A stretch of 64,000 bases of DNA from Bedellia somnulentella. Taxonomy: Eukaryota > Arthropoda > Insecta > Lepidoptera > Bedelliidae. Positions 12,890 to 25,700 of the stretch are shown piece by piece; positions within the stretch are counted from its first letter, which is position 1, and each line of letters starts with the position of its first letter. Location of the stretch: NCBI GenBank assembly GCA_963576735.1, contig OY755196.1, positions 10,645,912 to 10,709,911 of the forward strand. Reading direction: 5' to 3'. The notes under the pieces are model-generated. The model was not told the DNA's origin. It ran no database searches and was given only the letters and a program-made list of their open reading frames with translations. Made by a program: the position numbers and the translations under genes.

Positions 12890-13913
12890 GTACGGTAGAC
12901 AAGTAGTAGAATTGGTAGAAAAGACCTCAGATGGAGATTATATAGGTGAATAACCCAATACAAGTTTCATGACTGATTAAAACTGCATATATCAACTAAT
13001 GTATATTTTAGCTCCTGTATAGCATCTTCGAAGACTAAAGTTACATTCAGCAGCAGATGTTTATTGGCCATCATATAGTTGATGACACAATAATATTTTT
13101 TTCAGGTTGTTACTAAATCAAACAAAATTATCTCGGCCAGTAAAAGTAATAAACTCATGCCATTAGTTCGCATTGGGGTAGGCAGATACTATGAATCGCC
13201 ACTTTGTAAGTTCCTGGCGAATCTCTCGCTTTATTAACATCCATTAATCTTTTCATAAATGATATTGTTTAAAAATTGGTTATAATATTTGTAATATTAT
13301 GGTTTTTAAAAATTACTAAATTTAAATGTTACCAAAAATTATAGGAACAAATATATTGATATAAAAGCATTACAATAGCAACATAGGTACTGCATATGTT
13401 TCCTACTGAAGTATTGAGTGATTAAAATAATCCACAGTACTCAAAATATACAGATTTGGATCCCTGATGGGGTTATGTGTAGGAAAACATTAATATCGAC
13501 CAAACGAAATACGGACACAAATTTCATAGATGGAAACCGCATAGAGTAAAAAGTTTAAGGTTACATAAAGCTTAGTTGCTGTTATTTTACTGTAAGAAAG
13601 ACCACAAGTCTGCCGGCCAGACGCAAGCTGGTCTTACCACCACAGCCAATGCATCAAATAAAAAGACCTAAATAATCACCTTGTTCCGTCTTACACTTCT
13701 GTACCAAACAACACTTTCAGCTTTGTAGATGCAAACATAAATTAAATGGATAATACATGGCACTACAGTAAGAAATTATATATTGAATGTGTTTTAACGT
13801 GTATATTCTGTTCTGATTCTCGTTTATGAAACGTCAAGCCGCCATGTTATATTATATACTTTTTTTATTCTTCTGAGGTCTTTTCTACCAATTCTACTAC
13901 TTGTCTACCGTAC
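12890..13913. mobile_element. Orphan DNA element with 41-bp terminal inverted repeats
   Basis: GTACGGTAGACAAGTAGTAG...GACCTCAG at 12890-12931 returns perfectly inverted at 13872-13913. The 1.0 kb between has no open frame of note and contains a LINE 3' fragment at 13148-13262. TA sits just inside both outer ends, so a TA target is possible. Family not recognised. Confidence 0.7.
13148..13262 (-). mobile_element. LINE 3' end fragment
   Basis: CTCATGCCATTAGTTCGCAT, GGGGTAGGCAGATACTATGA and CATCCATTAATCTTTTCATA match the inverse of the 46 kb LINE 3' end. Confidence 0.65.
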
Positions 13914-14237
13914 TCTACCAATTTCTTGGAAGATAAAACTGATAAAGCAATAAAATAAGACTCTGAGGCTCAGCTCAGCTCAGGTCTGAGGCTGATATTT
14001 TTAAGACATTATTTGAGATGATATGAAAAGTTGACCCGTCGCCACAGCTTCACCTGTGTGACATAAGACCATGGATGAATTAATTAATATAGAGGATCGA
14101 GTACTAATGTCTTAAAGTATCCTAAACAAGGATGTCTAACTAGCGCGCGGCTTCTCGTTCTAAATATGGTAAACGTCTGTTGATGTTATTTAGTGTTTTA
14201 ATTATAGGTCCTCAAAAGATCACAAAAGCGCTTATAT

Positions 14238-14455
14238 TCACATACATATATATTCTAAATTAATTTATTATAAATACCAAGAAAGGGTAGTAAGAATAAA
14301 ATTTGCTCAGTTACTTTTTGTAGTTGAGTAGGGCAACGATACTAATATGCATGATTGGTGAGGAGTATCCAGTAAATGACTTCAAAAACCCTAAGTCACC
14401 TCTTTACTATGACCGCGGTAGGAAATAGATAAGTGCTATTTCAACCCGACACACT
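14238..14455 (-). mobile_element. Family A SINE, old diverged copy
   Basis: The order of blocks is recognisable (AAGAAAGGGTAGTAAG, CCCTAAGTCACCTC, AAGTGCTATT) but identity is low. Confidence 0.4.
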
Positions 14456-16384
14456 AGCCTGCATCTTATTTCACTTACATTTTTTATTAATTTGAATTAG
14501 AACTTAGGAAAAGCTTAAGGCATTTTTTCCGGGATAAAAGTACTTATCCTATTAATTTGGGTCATTATCTAGGGCTGTCCCAAAATGTGCATAGCTGGGA
14601 ATGGAGTGATAGGGAAAGTCACCATTTCAATACACTGTTTACATAGAGATATAATAACTACCGTATAAGTTATTATTATTGTTAAAGCGAAGCTCCATTT
14701 ACCCCCGACTTTTCCATTAGGATTGTCACAGAACTCCTCCTAAACGGTTGATCCGATCACAGCAAAATTTTGCACGATGGTTCAAGACATCAAGGACAAG
14801 GTTATAACGAAGAGGAAAATTTATATAGATGTTACCATTGAGGAATAATCACCCTTGAAAGTTTCCCATGTAAGTCGACTTGCTCGCCCTAGCGAGTACC
14901 TACTCGACAATCACTCGCCACTTCGCTCCAATTTGGCATCGCGAAGCATTAATGCCCACCTAGTATATTTATGACTGTATATAATTGAAACTACAGAAGA
15001 CCGGGGTCAACTATTTGCTTAATAATTTTAGTACCTAAAGTATCTGAGGGCGTGGATCGTAAAACAAACATTTACGAAACTAAAATCATGTCGTAAGCTC
15101 CTGTTGAACATGGTAATTCTGGACACGAAATATATAGTTAAGATCATTATTTATACCTAGGAATGCAACTAAGCATACGGCTAGGTGCAGGAAAGTCGTG
15201 GACAAGGTCAACAATCGAATCCTGCACATATGGATGACGGTCGGGAAGTTATAGTGATAAATGCAGATTTAGAACTGGTGTCTCTAACAATGAAGATGGC
15301 GGGCGTTATATTTTCATGAATTTTGTAAAACAATCCCGAGGTGGCGCATATAGCAGTCCCACTCTAAGCAAAGTGCTTATTTCAACAAATGTTTTACAAA
15401 CAGATACTCAAAGTTATTAATCCCAAAACGCAGTTGGCGTTTTGGATTTAGAAATTCAACCACTTTTGGAATTTGAGGTTAGGAAAAAAAAAAGGTGGTT
15501 AAGAGCCTTTGACTATGAACCTTTGACTATGAACCATGGAAGTATTATTTAAACAGGAACGCGCGCTGGCGACCTAAAGTGTCCTGAAAAAGGATGGCTA
15601 ACTAGCTAACTGTGTCTCGTTTTAAGTAGGGTGACCATCTGTTGGTGTTTTAATAAGAGTTCCTCAACCCATATTATCACTATTAAATGATAAAAGCTCC
15701 AAAACACTCAAACAGATGATAAATTGTGGACACCACATTTATCTTGTTTCGATGGGGATACCCGTGACAAATATTAATATCCCGTTTGCCAAACTTAACC
15801 AATTATTTATCTCCAAATCGATAGGCGACAATAATAATTAAAATAAAATACAAAATAGGAACAGTTTATAACCTGCTTTTTATAAAATACTCCCTATAAA
15901 TAAGTTTAATTTGTTTTTCTTTGAACTTAATCTCGACTGGCAACCGTGCGAGCGGGACACACTTCTCTCTCACACGGCTCTCGTTCTAGGACGTTTCTCT
16001 GCTTGACAGTCTTTAAAAGATAATTAACTTTATTGCATGGTAATAAATTTCATTTTTGTTTACCATATTTTTGTGAGTACTCTCTCCTGTTTAGTTAGTA
16101 GCTTCATGCTATGAACACTATAGACAAAGCGATGTTACGTCATCCATTTTAAAAAGAGAAGCCCTTATTTAAGTTCTTATATGTTAAAATGAGACACAAA
16201 TCTTTATTGACATCTCTATCGCGTAACCCGTTTTGTTGATGTCACACTTTTAAATTGTGACAAACAAAGCGTCGACTTGTGAGCGATTTTGGTTTTCTTT
16301 TGATTTTGAGAAAGATTTTATTCATTTGTATATTGTTATTGTGACAAAAGAGACTCCATTAGTTAAGTTATTATTTAGTGACGT
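14456..16384. other. Intergenic, old repeats, possible RBM25 5' region
   Basis: 14650-14960 contains GAACTCCTCCTAAACGGTTG, a phrase typical of moth transposon remains. 15415-15500 resembles a worn Family A 3' half. 15950-16010 is a GC-richer patch (CCGTGCGAGCGGGACAC) that might be the promoter or noncoding first exon of RBM25 on the minus strand; this is inference only. Confidence 0.3.
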
Positions 16385-16455
16385 ATGGTTGGGTGTAGCG
16401 TGCTTGGCTGCGGAAGCCACAGCGAAAAACACATCGAAGGATTGACTTTCCACAA
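16385..16455 (+). CDS. THAP N-terminal exon (fragment)
   Basis: ATG followed by Cys-x4-Cys and a GLTFH motif, ending in a GTGAGT donor in phase 2. It is the best preserved part of the THAP remnant described over 16385-17592. Confidence 0.5.
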
Positions 16456-17592
16456 GTGAGTGAGTTTTTTAATGTTTTTCTACAGATAAATACATAATAA
16501 ATACATTGCGCGATCAGAAAAAAAGTGATTCAAATGTTAATTACGTTGAACTAGATTACTAGCATTTTCTTTAGTTATTTTGAGCAATTTTTTAATAGTA
16601 TAACCTAAAAATTTGCAGTATCTCAGTGTTGCCATAATTCACGTTTTCATCCTACCCTGTCGTTAGGGTAAAATTTTCACATTAGTAAACTGATGTTAAT
16701 GAGTGAGTATGTATATTATGAATTTCGTCGCGCTATAGCGACGCTGAATGATTTCCAATTGTTATCTACGGAATTAGTAAGTAATAAATTTGTTATATTT
16801 ATTTAATTTCTTCGTATTCATTACAGTTTTCCTAAAGACCCGAATCTACGAGAAAAATGGATTGCGGCCACTGGAAGATGCAATGAGGGGTTTTCTTTTT
16901 GAGAAATAAAAAAACAACATAGTTTCCTAGAGCTCTGTAGATGGCGTTGATGTAACTACGTTACTTACTTAATTTTTTTCTTCGTGGCCTCAATCGTGTT
17001 GCCACAATAATTTCGCCAATGTCAACTTTAAAAACATGTGTCACATCACCATAGAGTAACTTTTTGGCGAGTAAAAACAACAAAAAGAATGTTAAATATA
17101 AATAACGTCTTTGTTTATATACTTTTAAGCTATCTTGGCTTAAACTGATATTTATTTAGACTTTCAAATCAGAACGTTTTTATGTACGTTCCGTTTTACG
17201 ATATCATTACATCCAAGTGTGAAAAACGGTGTGACGTTCCGTTCCTACCAGTAACATAGCAAGTCTGGCGCCATCTATCGTGAGAACACGGAAGAAGAAA
17301 AAAAGAAAAAAAGGAAAACCTCTCATTGGAAACCAACCAAAGTTTTGAGGCATACTATAAAATTGAAAGGCACCTCGTTTTTGTCCAAAGACTAAGCTTT
17401 GGCTCAAATGGTCGCAGTTGTTTTGAAAAAGAATTTAGGTAAAAGAATATTTCCGACATTAAACGACCACATCAGAGAGCAAAATCCGTTCGAAAACCAC
17501 CTTGTGCTGTTAATAAAGGCTATAGCTTTAAAATACTTAGATGTACGAATACATCATCTTTTGAAAAATGTGACTGAAATAGACGAATGAAT
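16385..17592 (+). pseudogene. THAP-domain / P-element-like transposase remnant
   Basis: Two separated pieces of one kind of protein. Exon 16385-16455 encodes MVGCSVLGCGSHSEKHIEG and joins, by a GTGAGT donor and ATTACAG acceptor, to 16827, giving FPKDPNLREKWIAATGR and then a stop at 16900-16902. This is the N-terminal half of a THAP zinc finger (C-x4-C, FPKDP, LREKW); the second C-x2-H pair is missing. At 17399-17590 a second open frame encodes 63 residues with IFPTLNDHI, ENHLVLLIKAIALKYLDVRI and HHLLKN, resembling the C-terminal end of THAP9/P-type transposases. The catalytic core that should lie between is absent from the 500 bp separating them. An AATAAA lies at about 17647. It could be an internally deleted transposon or a small domesticated gene; decay is more likely. 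Confidence 0.55.
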
Positions 17593-18017
17593 TCGAAATT
17601 TTCACACGAAACTGATTTTGTTTAAAGGTCAATAGTAAATAATGCAATAAAACTCATGTACAAAATAGTGCTGTCTTTTATTTTTCAAAATACAAACATA
17701 GACCCCACTATACCCATGATGACCCGTATGATATTTACATAACTTGATCTTATGGAACAGCTGTTTTTTTTTGTCCAGTAACAAAGTTAGTCCCGTACAA
17801 AAATTTATTCGTAATCATGGGAAGATTCATCCCTGATAGTACAATGCTTTAGATTTCACGGTGTATTAAACATCAGTATAAATGGTAAAATTAAACTAAA
17901 AAGATTGTATAATACTAGGAGCAAGTATGTATAATTATATGATTGCAGGAAATAATATAGTAAACAGTAAACCTTTAATTAAACAATAAATTGACGTAAT
18001 CAATTTTACTAAGTTGT

Positions 18018-18182
18018 ACTTAGCCTACAAAACGGCGATGGGCCTTCCCCCTATCACGTGAGTATATAGTCCAAGCAAAACGTGGGTACTCTGACTACCA
18101 GATGACGATGTCACGTGATATTCAGAAGTATTAGTACCTCTGCCAAACCCTTCAGGGTTATACCGCGTAAAAGTTTGAGTCT
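18018..18182 (+). mobile_element. Family B SINE, 3' half
   Basis: TACAAAACGGCGATGGGCC, CCCCCTATCACGTGAGTATA, AGTATTAGTACCTCTGCC; head missing. Confidence 0.75.
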
Positions 18183-18539
18183 TGAGTAAGTGCTATTGTT
18201 TCATACTTACTTTAGGGTGTAGATCCTTACACTTAATTCATGCTAATAAATGATAGAACACTTGATATGATAAAATTAATGTATATTTAGTTGATCTGCT
18301 TATACTAGTATGATATATGATAAATGAGAGTGCGCAGGCAGGTTGCTGACTTAACGCAAACTGATATTAATGTCGTAATTAACATAAAACACACATATAA
18401 TTGTAAAACTACTGACAATGCAATGTCGGTTCTACTGAACCGTACACTTACTTAGGGCCCCATAAGTCAGCTCAGCTTCCTACACAGAGTACAATTGAGA
18501 CAGGTGTGTTAGAAGTTTAAAATAAAAATAAAACACATT

Positions 18540-19787
18540 TTTTTAAAAATTTATTTTGTAAAAAATATCTACATAATTCCTCACCTAAACTTTGCAAGTA
18601 CCACTATTATCACAGCATATTTAACATTACAAGCAAAAGCTCTTTCAGGTTATTTCTATTTAAATATTGAGGAAAGTTCATATGAATATTGATTTAAACT
18701 TACAATGAATTGCACGGTTTTTTCGCTTATTTTATTTGCGTAGCACTTTTTGCGATAATCAGGAAAAATAAATTCATAAAGGCTGTCTTGGTAAAATTTG
18801 GAAACTCCTAAAATAAAAAAAACTTCTCTCACCAATTCTTTTAGCTTGTAGAATAAGATGGGATAGTGTTATTTTAAGGGCAAATACGGGCTATATGTAC
18901 TATTTAAACGATAAACTTTAGAAGAATGTTATGTACTATGATTTTAATTTATTGTCATAAGTTAATCATGTTATTGCTTTGATGCTACGAGATTCTGGTC
19001 GCTTCTATACTAAACTAATTTACATGTCAAGTAAATATTTTAATTAATGCTGAAATCCATCAGCCGATATTTCTTTTTGTATATAACCAATTCCTTATAA
19101 TTATAATGAAGAAGTTGAATCAGAAAAATATAAAATTTTCGCACTAGTCTGAAATGATACAAGTCACAGTTTTAATACTAGGCTGTTTTGCATTTCTAAA
19201 TTCAGTGCAAAATAAATCACTTTATCAGCAAGTGTATTGAAAATTTAGATTTTGGTGATAATTAAGCACAAATTAATAAAACTATAAAAATATGATATTG
19301 CACGTTGAAATCACAAATGGCTAACACATTCTCTGCATTATTGACTTAAGTTCATACTTGTGCGTTAAACTTTTATTAAAATGATATTATTTTACACTAT
19401 AGGTACATAAAACTAAAAGAAAAAAAATAACAATCCAACTATTAAAATAAATATAATTTACACTAAAGACTAGTATTAAGAAAAAAAAAATATACAAAAA
19501 AACAAAGGTCATAAATTCCTGTAATATACAAAAGAAACCAATTTAAAAATTACATCTTAAACTTTAAATCTTTCCTATTTTGGAGGGCAAAAGCACATAA
19601 TTTATTCTTCGATCAATATTCAAAACTTTTTTGACCAAGTTTCAAATAAGAAGAAGAGAAACTTTTTTTCTAAAACGGTAAATTCATAAACAACAAAAAT
19701 ATAAAAAACACAACAAAAACCCAATAAATGAACAAATTGATATTATCCATTCATTCGGTCGAGACGGTTACAAATCCTTCTTCATTT
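18540..19787 (-). other. Probable STX17 3' UTR and downstream sequence
   Basis: About 1.2 kb of AT-rich sequence without repeats follows the STX17 stop. A minus-strand AATAAA at about 18549-18554 is a possible polyadenylation signal. UTR extent is inferred. Confidence 0.35.
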
Positions 19788-22700
19788 TCACTCCTCCTTT
19801 ATCTCCTCTTTCTTCCCTAATCTTTGGGTCCCCCAAAAGCCTCCTATTGCGGCCCCCAATACAGCGGCAATACCCCCTGCTTTGAGGCCCCCTAAAAGGC
19901 CGACAGGACCCCCTACTAAAGCACCCGCGGCCCCACCCAGTATTGTACCTGCTAAACGTATCCTGAAAAAAAAAACATAGTAATGCTATTTTAAACTTGT
20001 ATGCAGAGTAGAATAAATAAAAAATTATGAATTATGACACTACATAATGAAATGACATATAATTCTCACAAGGGTTGCCCGTAGTGTGAGAAGTATTCCC
20101 AGGTAACAATCAACAATACCGACGTGTCCCATTATAAAAGACAACGTAAGAAAAATATAGTTACATTACATAATAAAAGAAACTAAAATGATATAAAAAA
20201 AGAAAGCAAAATTTGTATAAAAAATAAATGAAAAACTTAGAATTATACATGTTTGTTTGTATATTTGTGTGAGTGTATAAGTATGTGTGTGTGTGTTTGT
20301 GACTATTTTTATTTTGGGTGTATCTAAAAAGTGTTTTTTTTTATATATAACATAACATGAACGTTCACACCAAATATCCCCAAAGGGGTTGGCAGAGGTA
20401 CTAATACTTTTGAACATCACGTGACTTTGTCACCTGGTGTTCAGAGTACCCACGTTTTGCTTAGAAAGTGTACTCACGTGATAGGGGGCAGGCCTATCGC
20501 CGTTTTGTACGAATACACTGTCACTTGACTAAGTACAACTCAGACATGTGGGTTTCCTCACGATGTTTTCCCTCACCGTTAACAACCATTATAAATTAAC
20601 CACACATATGTCTTTAGAAAAGACAAATTGGTGTAAACATACTTATTAAGAAAATATTTAGAATATAACAGAATACCCACGTTTTGCTTGAAAAGTTATT
20701 TTGACATAGGATAGGGGACAGGCCTATCGCAGTATTGTACGAATAAACTACGACATGATTAAGTAAGATATTGGCTGAAGAATTTCTAATTCCTTAGCTC
20801 TGGCTACTCCTTCTAGGGAATTATAGCCGTGAGTATATGTATGTATGATTAAGTTTAACTCAGCCAAATGTTTTTCCTGACAATGTCTTCTCACACCGTT
20901 TGCAACCCTTATAAACTAAAAGCTCATATGATACATACATACATATTCTCACGCCTTTAGTTCCCATTGGGGTTGGCAGAGACTATCGATTGCCTCTTTG
21001 GACGATCCTGGCAAATCTCTCTGGCTTCGTTCACATCCATCAATCTTTTCATACATGCTCTTTTATTCTTCATACTTCGGACACCTGCCTTTTTGAGCAC
21101 ATTTTCTATTTGATACAAATGTGCCCTCCGAGGTCGTCCTCTCCTTAAATTTCATTCAAAGGATCATATAAAACTTCGTTAATAAAACACTTTGATGCCG
21201 CGATGAAGGATCTCAAAATCAGTGACACAACGTCGTGAGTGAATGAGTTCGCAGATGTCTGCTCTAAAACTTTTACTGTCGCTTTTAAATTATATTATTT
21301 AAAACTGACACGACACAGAAAATGAATAAAATTAAATGTAAAAAAACATACTTGCTAGTATTAGCTAGAGCTTTAGTCCCATCGGCAACATTATCAGCAG
21401 CGACATCTATAGACGTAGCAACTCTGTCTACCCCTTGCGAGTGAGCAAGGATATCGTTGTGTATATGACTCCAAGCGGATAACACTAGCTCTGCCTCCCT
21501 TTGTAGGGAATACCAGCCTTCGAGAATTGAGGCGCGTTGGTTAACTAAGGATGACTGAAAAGATACTTATTTTAGAAAGAAGAAAGAAAGAAAGAAAGAA
21601 AGAAAAAATGTTTATTTGGAACAATATTTTTTTTGACAACACACAATTTACACATTAAGAAGCGGAAAATAACAAGTTTTGTACCAAATAGGCTCCAACT
21701 CAGCATGTGTATGGAAGAAACAAGCAGCCAGGCTGATGATTCTCCCATACGCTGGTTTTCAGTTGGCGCCCAGATTATTATATTTATACTAAAACCTAAC
21801 ATAAATAATACTAACTAACTAATTAAAAATTACATTAAAATTGTTTTTTTGGCTGTATCAATTTGGGGAAGGTTTATTTAATCAGGATTTATGAATTGAC
21901 ACATTTTTTCCGAGCGTGTCGTTAGAGCAAACTTATGGTATTTGGACTTATAAGTGATTTTGAAACATTCTTATTCTAGTGTGTTGCCTACCTCTAATGT
22001 GTGTATGATTTATCTAAAAAAACTGTCATTATTTAAAACCACTACAATTTTTATCTGAGTACACACAATAGGAGCATCAAGTTCCACTTTTGAAACCAAA
22101 GTTAGTTAAAATTTATGTTATAGTGTTTTTGGTAAGAGTTAAAGTACTAAAAAATATCATATTATTTCTAAGAGTCATTAAATAACACAAACCTCTTCAT
22201 CCACCTGCAACTGTAGTTGAGCCACATCATCATCAAGTTTTCTAACTTGATCATCATCATCACTCGCCAGCACTATCACCGAATCACCCGACGTCACACT
22301 TTCAGGAATGATTTCTGGTTTGTACCTCGATGATATTGCTACTGGACTTGTTTCTAGAAAGGATATAACCTTAAACTGAGTTAAGTCTTAGGCCTATATT
22401 TATATTTTCTGCTGTTGTTGTATAGTCTCGGCTTAGAATAGCACTAACCCACTTGTTACCATGAGTATTGTGAGAAGCAACTTACGGTTTTGGCGTTTTT
22501 TAAGTCATTGTTCGGCGATGGGGCTGGAAGGAGACACTTCACCAACCAACCTTTTTTTTGTAATATTTTCCCCACTAAAATTCCACAAGTCGCAGAGTGA
22601 TTTCTAATTCTGAAGCTCTGGCTAACCCATTTTTGCTTTCTATAGCCGTGAGTATATGCATGCACTTATCTTGTACCCCTCGCATTAATCGGTCTTGGTC

Positions 22701-25700
22701 AACGTTTAACAAGTCATATAAAATGATATAGTTATTAAATCAAAACAGATCACAAAAACAAAACCGATGAATGAATGGTTATTTATTGATTGAACGAAAA
22801 TGAACTGTTACAAAACAAAATTACATGTTATGACTAGGCAGTTGGGCATTTTGAAGGTAATTTTATTTAATGAATGATAGCTTTTATTAGTCTAGCAATT
22901 TTTCTTCAACTGTCAATAGAAGGTTGACATTTGTTATTATGACATTTGTGATTGTATTGAAGAGAAATTTATGTATACGGTAAGGTTACACTCAAATTTT
23001 TGATATTAGGGTGTTAAGCACACTTGGTATAGAGATTATATTAGGTCCAAGGAATTGTTATGTAGATCTTATTAAATCTTTCTCCCTTTATTCTTATTTT
23101 TGCTTTCATGCATTAACTTGAAATTAAATATACATGAATATGTTTTGGCACAAAAATTTTTATTGACACATTATTTATTATATGTCTTTTGGCAAGGCAA
23201 CGCACAGATATTAATTAGATAATATTCTAGTATGGTATTTTAGCTGAATACTGATTTGCGTTTTGAGTGAAATATTGAGAACCACACTAAAGCCGAGAAT
23301 TCTAAACATACAATGACTCACCACGTATGGGCATCCTCCTAAATGAGTGACAACCAAACTCGATAGCTTCTATAATTGTTGAATAAAAAGATAAATATAA
23401 TACACATATATAAAATAAATTAAAAAATATGGGCTCTCGAGTAAACTGGTTTGTATGTAGTAAATAAATAGTATTTTCCAGTCGTATATAATTTAGAGTA
23501 GGTAAAGGTAGTTTAAATCTTTTTGTTCATGAAAACCTCATGTGGAATCCCGCCTGTGTCGAAATTTTTCTTTCCTTTATTTATTCTTTGTTTATTAGGT
23601 AAAGGTAGTTTAGCGGTAGGGCCTTCGGCTCACAATCAGGAGGTTTTAGGTTTGCTTACCGAGGGTAAACACAGAAATTCTGTTTGTGAGATTTAACCCA
23701 CTTTGCTAGGATTTTGTTACTCCCGGCTACTATCACGGTAGTAGTCGTAAGTGTGCCAACTTTGGCCAGTTTGGTGGACTATGGTCAAATTCTCTGGTAT
23801 TCTGGATACACTAGAAAACACCGTGGGGAAATAGGGTTTTATGAAAAATATATATTACCTAGATAATCTGAAATGGCTCTCATTGTAAGTTCAGTCGATT
23901 TCGCGCTGAGTTTATCGAATTTCTCTAAGTCTTCCAGTTTAACCTGCAATAATAATATTAATTATGGTTGTTGAGGGAAAATATTTATATAATTAGACAT
24001 GTGGGTGTATAAAGCCGCAATGTTCTTGAAACTAACTGCGTAGATAAATCTGTTAAGATGCTCGTACATAAAAAAATAATGGCAGGGTGGTATGTGCTGA
24101 ACTGTGTAATGTACGTTTAAAATAGCACTAAACCTTTTCTACCCGCAGGTGTCGTAAGAGGCGATTAAGGATCGTTGGAGAGCCCTCGGAATCAATACTT
24201 TATTTTTTCAATCTTCTCCCCATTTCACTACCAAAAGTGGTTAACATATTCATATTCTTAACTCTGGCTACCCTTCCTTTTGATTTTTTACCGTGAGTAT
24301 ATGTTTGTACCTGCGACCGTAACGAATCCAAATCATTAAGTAAAGTCCGTAATTGTTGTAGCACTCGATGTGCGTGTGTCTGCTCCGCTTTGGCTCGCGA
24401 CATATCTCCATTCTGTTCACACTGAAACAGAATAGAAAACTCTTTTAGACGTAACAATATAAAAAAAATACAAAAAGTGGTAAATATCCGAAGGGATGGC
24501 AGAGGTACTATTAATGATAAGATAAACTTGTGAGATTAAAGGTATTTTTTTTTAATTTGTTTTTTAGAGCACCAACGTTTATTGCCGTTTTGTACGAATT
24601 CACTGTCACACTACCTGTATAACTCGAAAAGTGTGAAAGGGAGAGATATAGTAGATAAATAAGCAACCAATTTTCAAAATCCCTACAAAAGGAAACCTTA
24701 AATAAGTTTAATAAAAAATAAACAATATTAGAGCATTACTAATAAATAAAGGAAAGAAAAATTGTGTCAAAATTTTTCTTTCCTTTATTTATTTATTAGC
24801 AATAATCCCCACATGAGGTTTTCATGAACAAAAAGATTTAAAATATTGAAGCCCTTATCCCCTTCATGAGAGGAATTCACTTTTGAAAACCGTTTAATGT
24901 TAAATCCTTCAGGAACTATGTATAGATTGTATGGATGGCACTAGTGATGTGCCGGAACAGAGAGGATTTCAGAGGGTACCATTTAACAGGTTTTTTGATT
25001 TTTAGCGAAATTAGGGCTTAGAATATTTAGTCAATAATTAAGCCAATAAAATCCCTCAGAATGACGAATGCTAACAAACTTTGATCAGTTATATCGAACC
25101 ATATCCCTTTACCATACATACAAAATAAAAATATAATCTTGACTAATAAATTGAATAATTTAATAAATTGACTAACGGTATTGGGGATTTTTGGGCGATG
25201 CGGTTGGAGACCATCACCAACAACCTTTATTTTACCATCTTTTCCCCACTCAACTTCTTAAAGTGACTGAGGAATTTCTTTTTCCTTAGCTCTGGCTGAC
25301 CCTTCTAGGGATTTATAGCCGTGAGTATATGTATGTATATTAAATAAAAATTGTTAGTTAACCACTGAGAGATTTTGCGAGAGCTATCCACGGCAAGCCT
25401 TGAGGTTGGACTGATGATGAACCGGTCGAAGACGAAAGTTATGACCAATAGCACAAAACGTAGGGTTGAGGTAGATGGGCAGGAAATACAATACGTCGAT
25501 GAGTACATTTACTTGGGCCAGATAGCGTCCTTCGAATCCAGACAGGACAAGGAGATCGATCGAAGGATTGAAAACGCCTGGAAGAGCTTCTGGTCCATGA
25601 AGTCGCTAATGAAGGGCGACTTACCTTTGTCCCTGAAGCGTAAACTCATTGATATGTGTATCCTGCCTGTCCTAACTTACGGTGCACAGAGATGGTCACT

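Noticed and set aside
20166..20420. 84-codon minus-strand frame
   Set aside because: Consists of AT-rich sequence plus a TG/CA-rich stretch running into Family B SINE; no coding signal.
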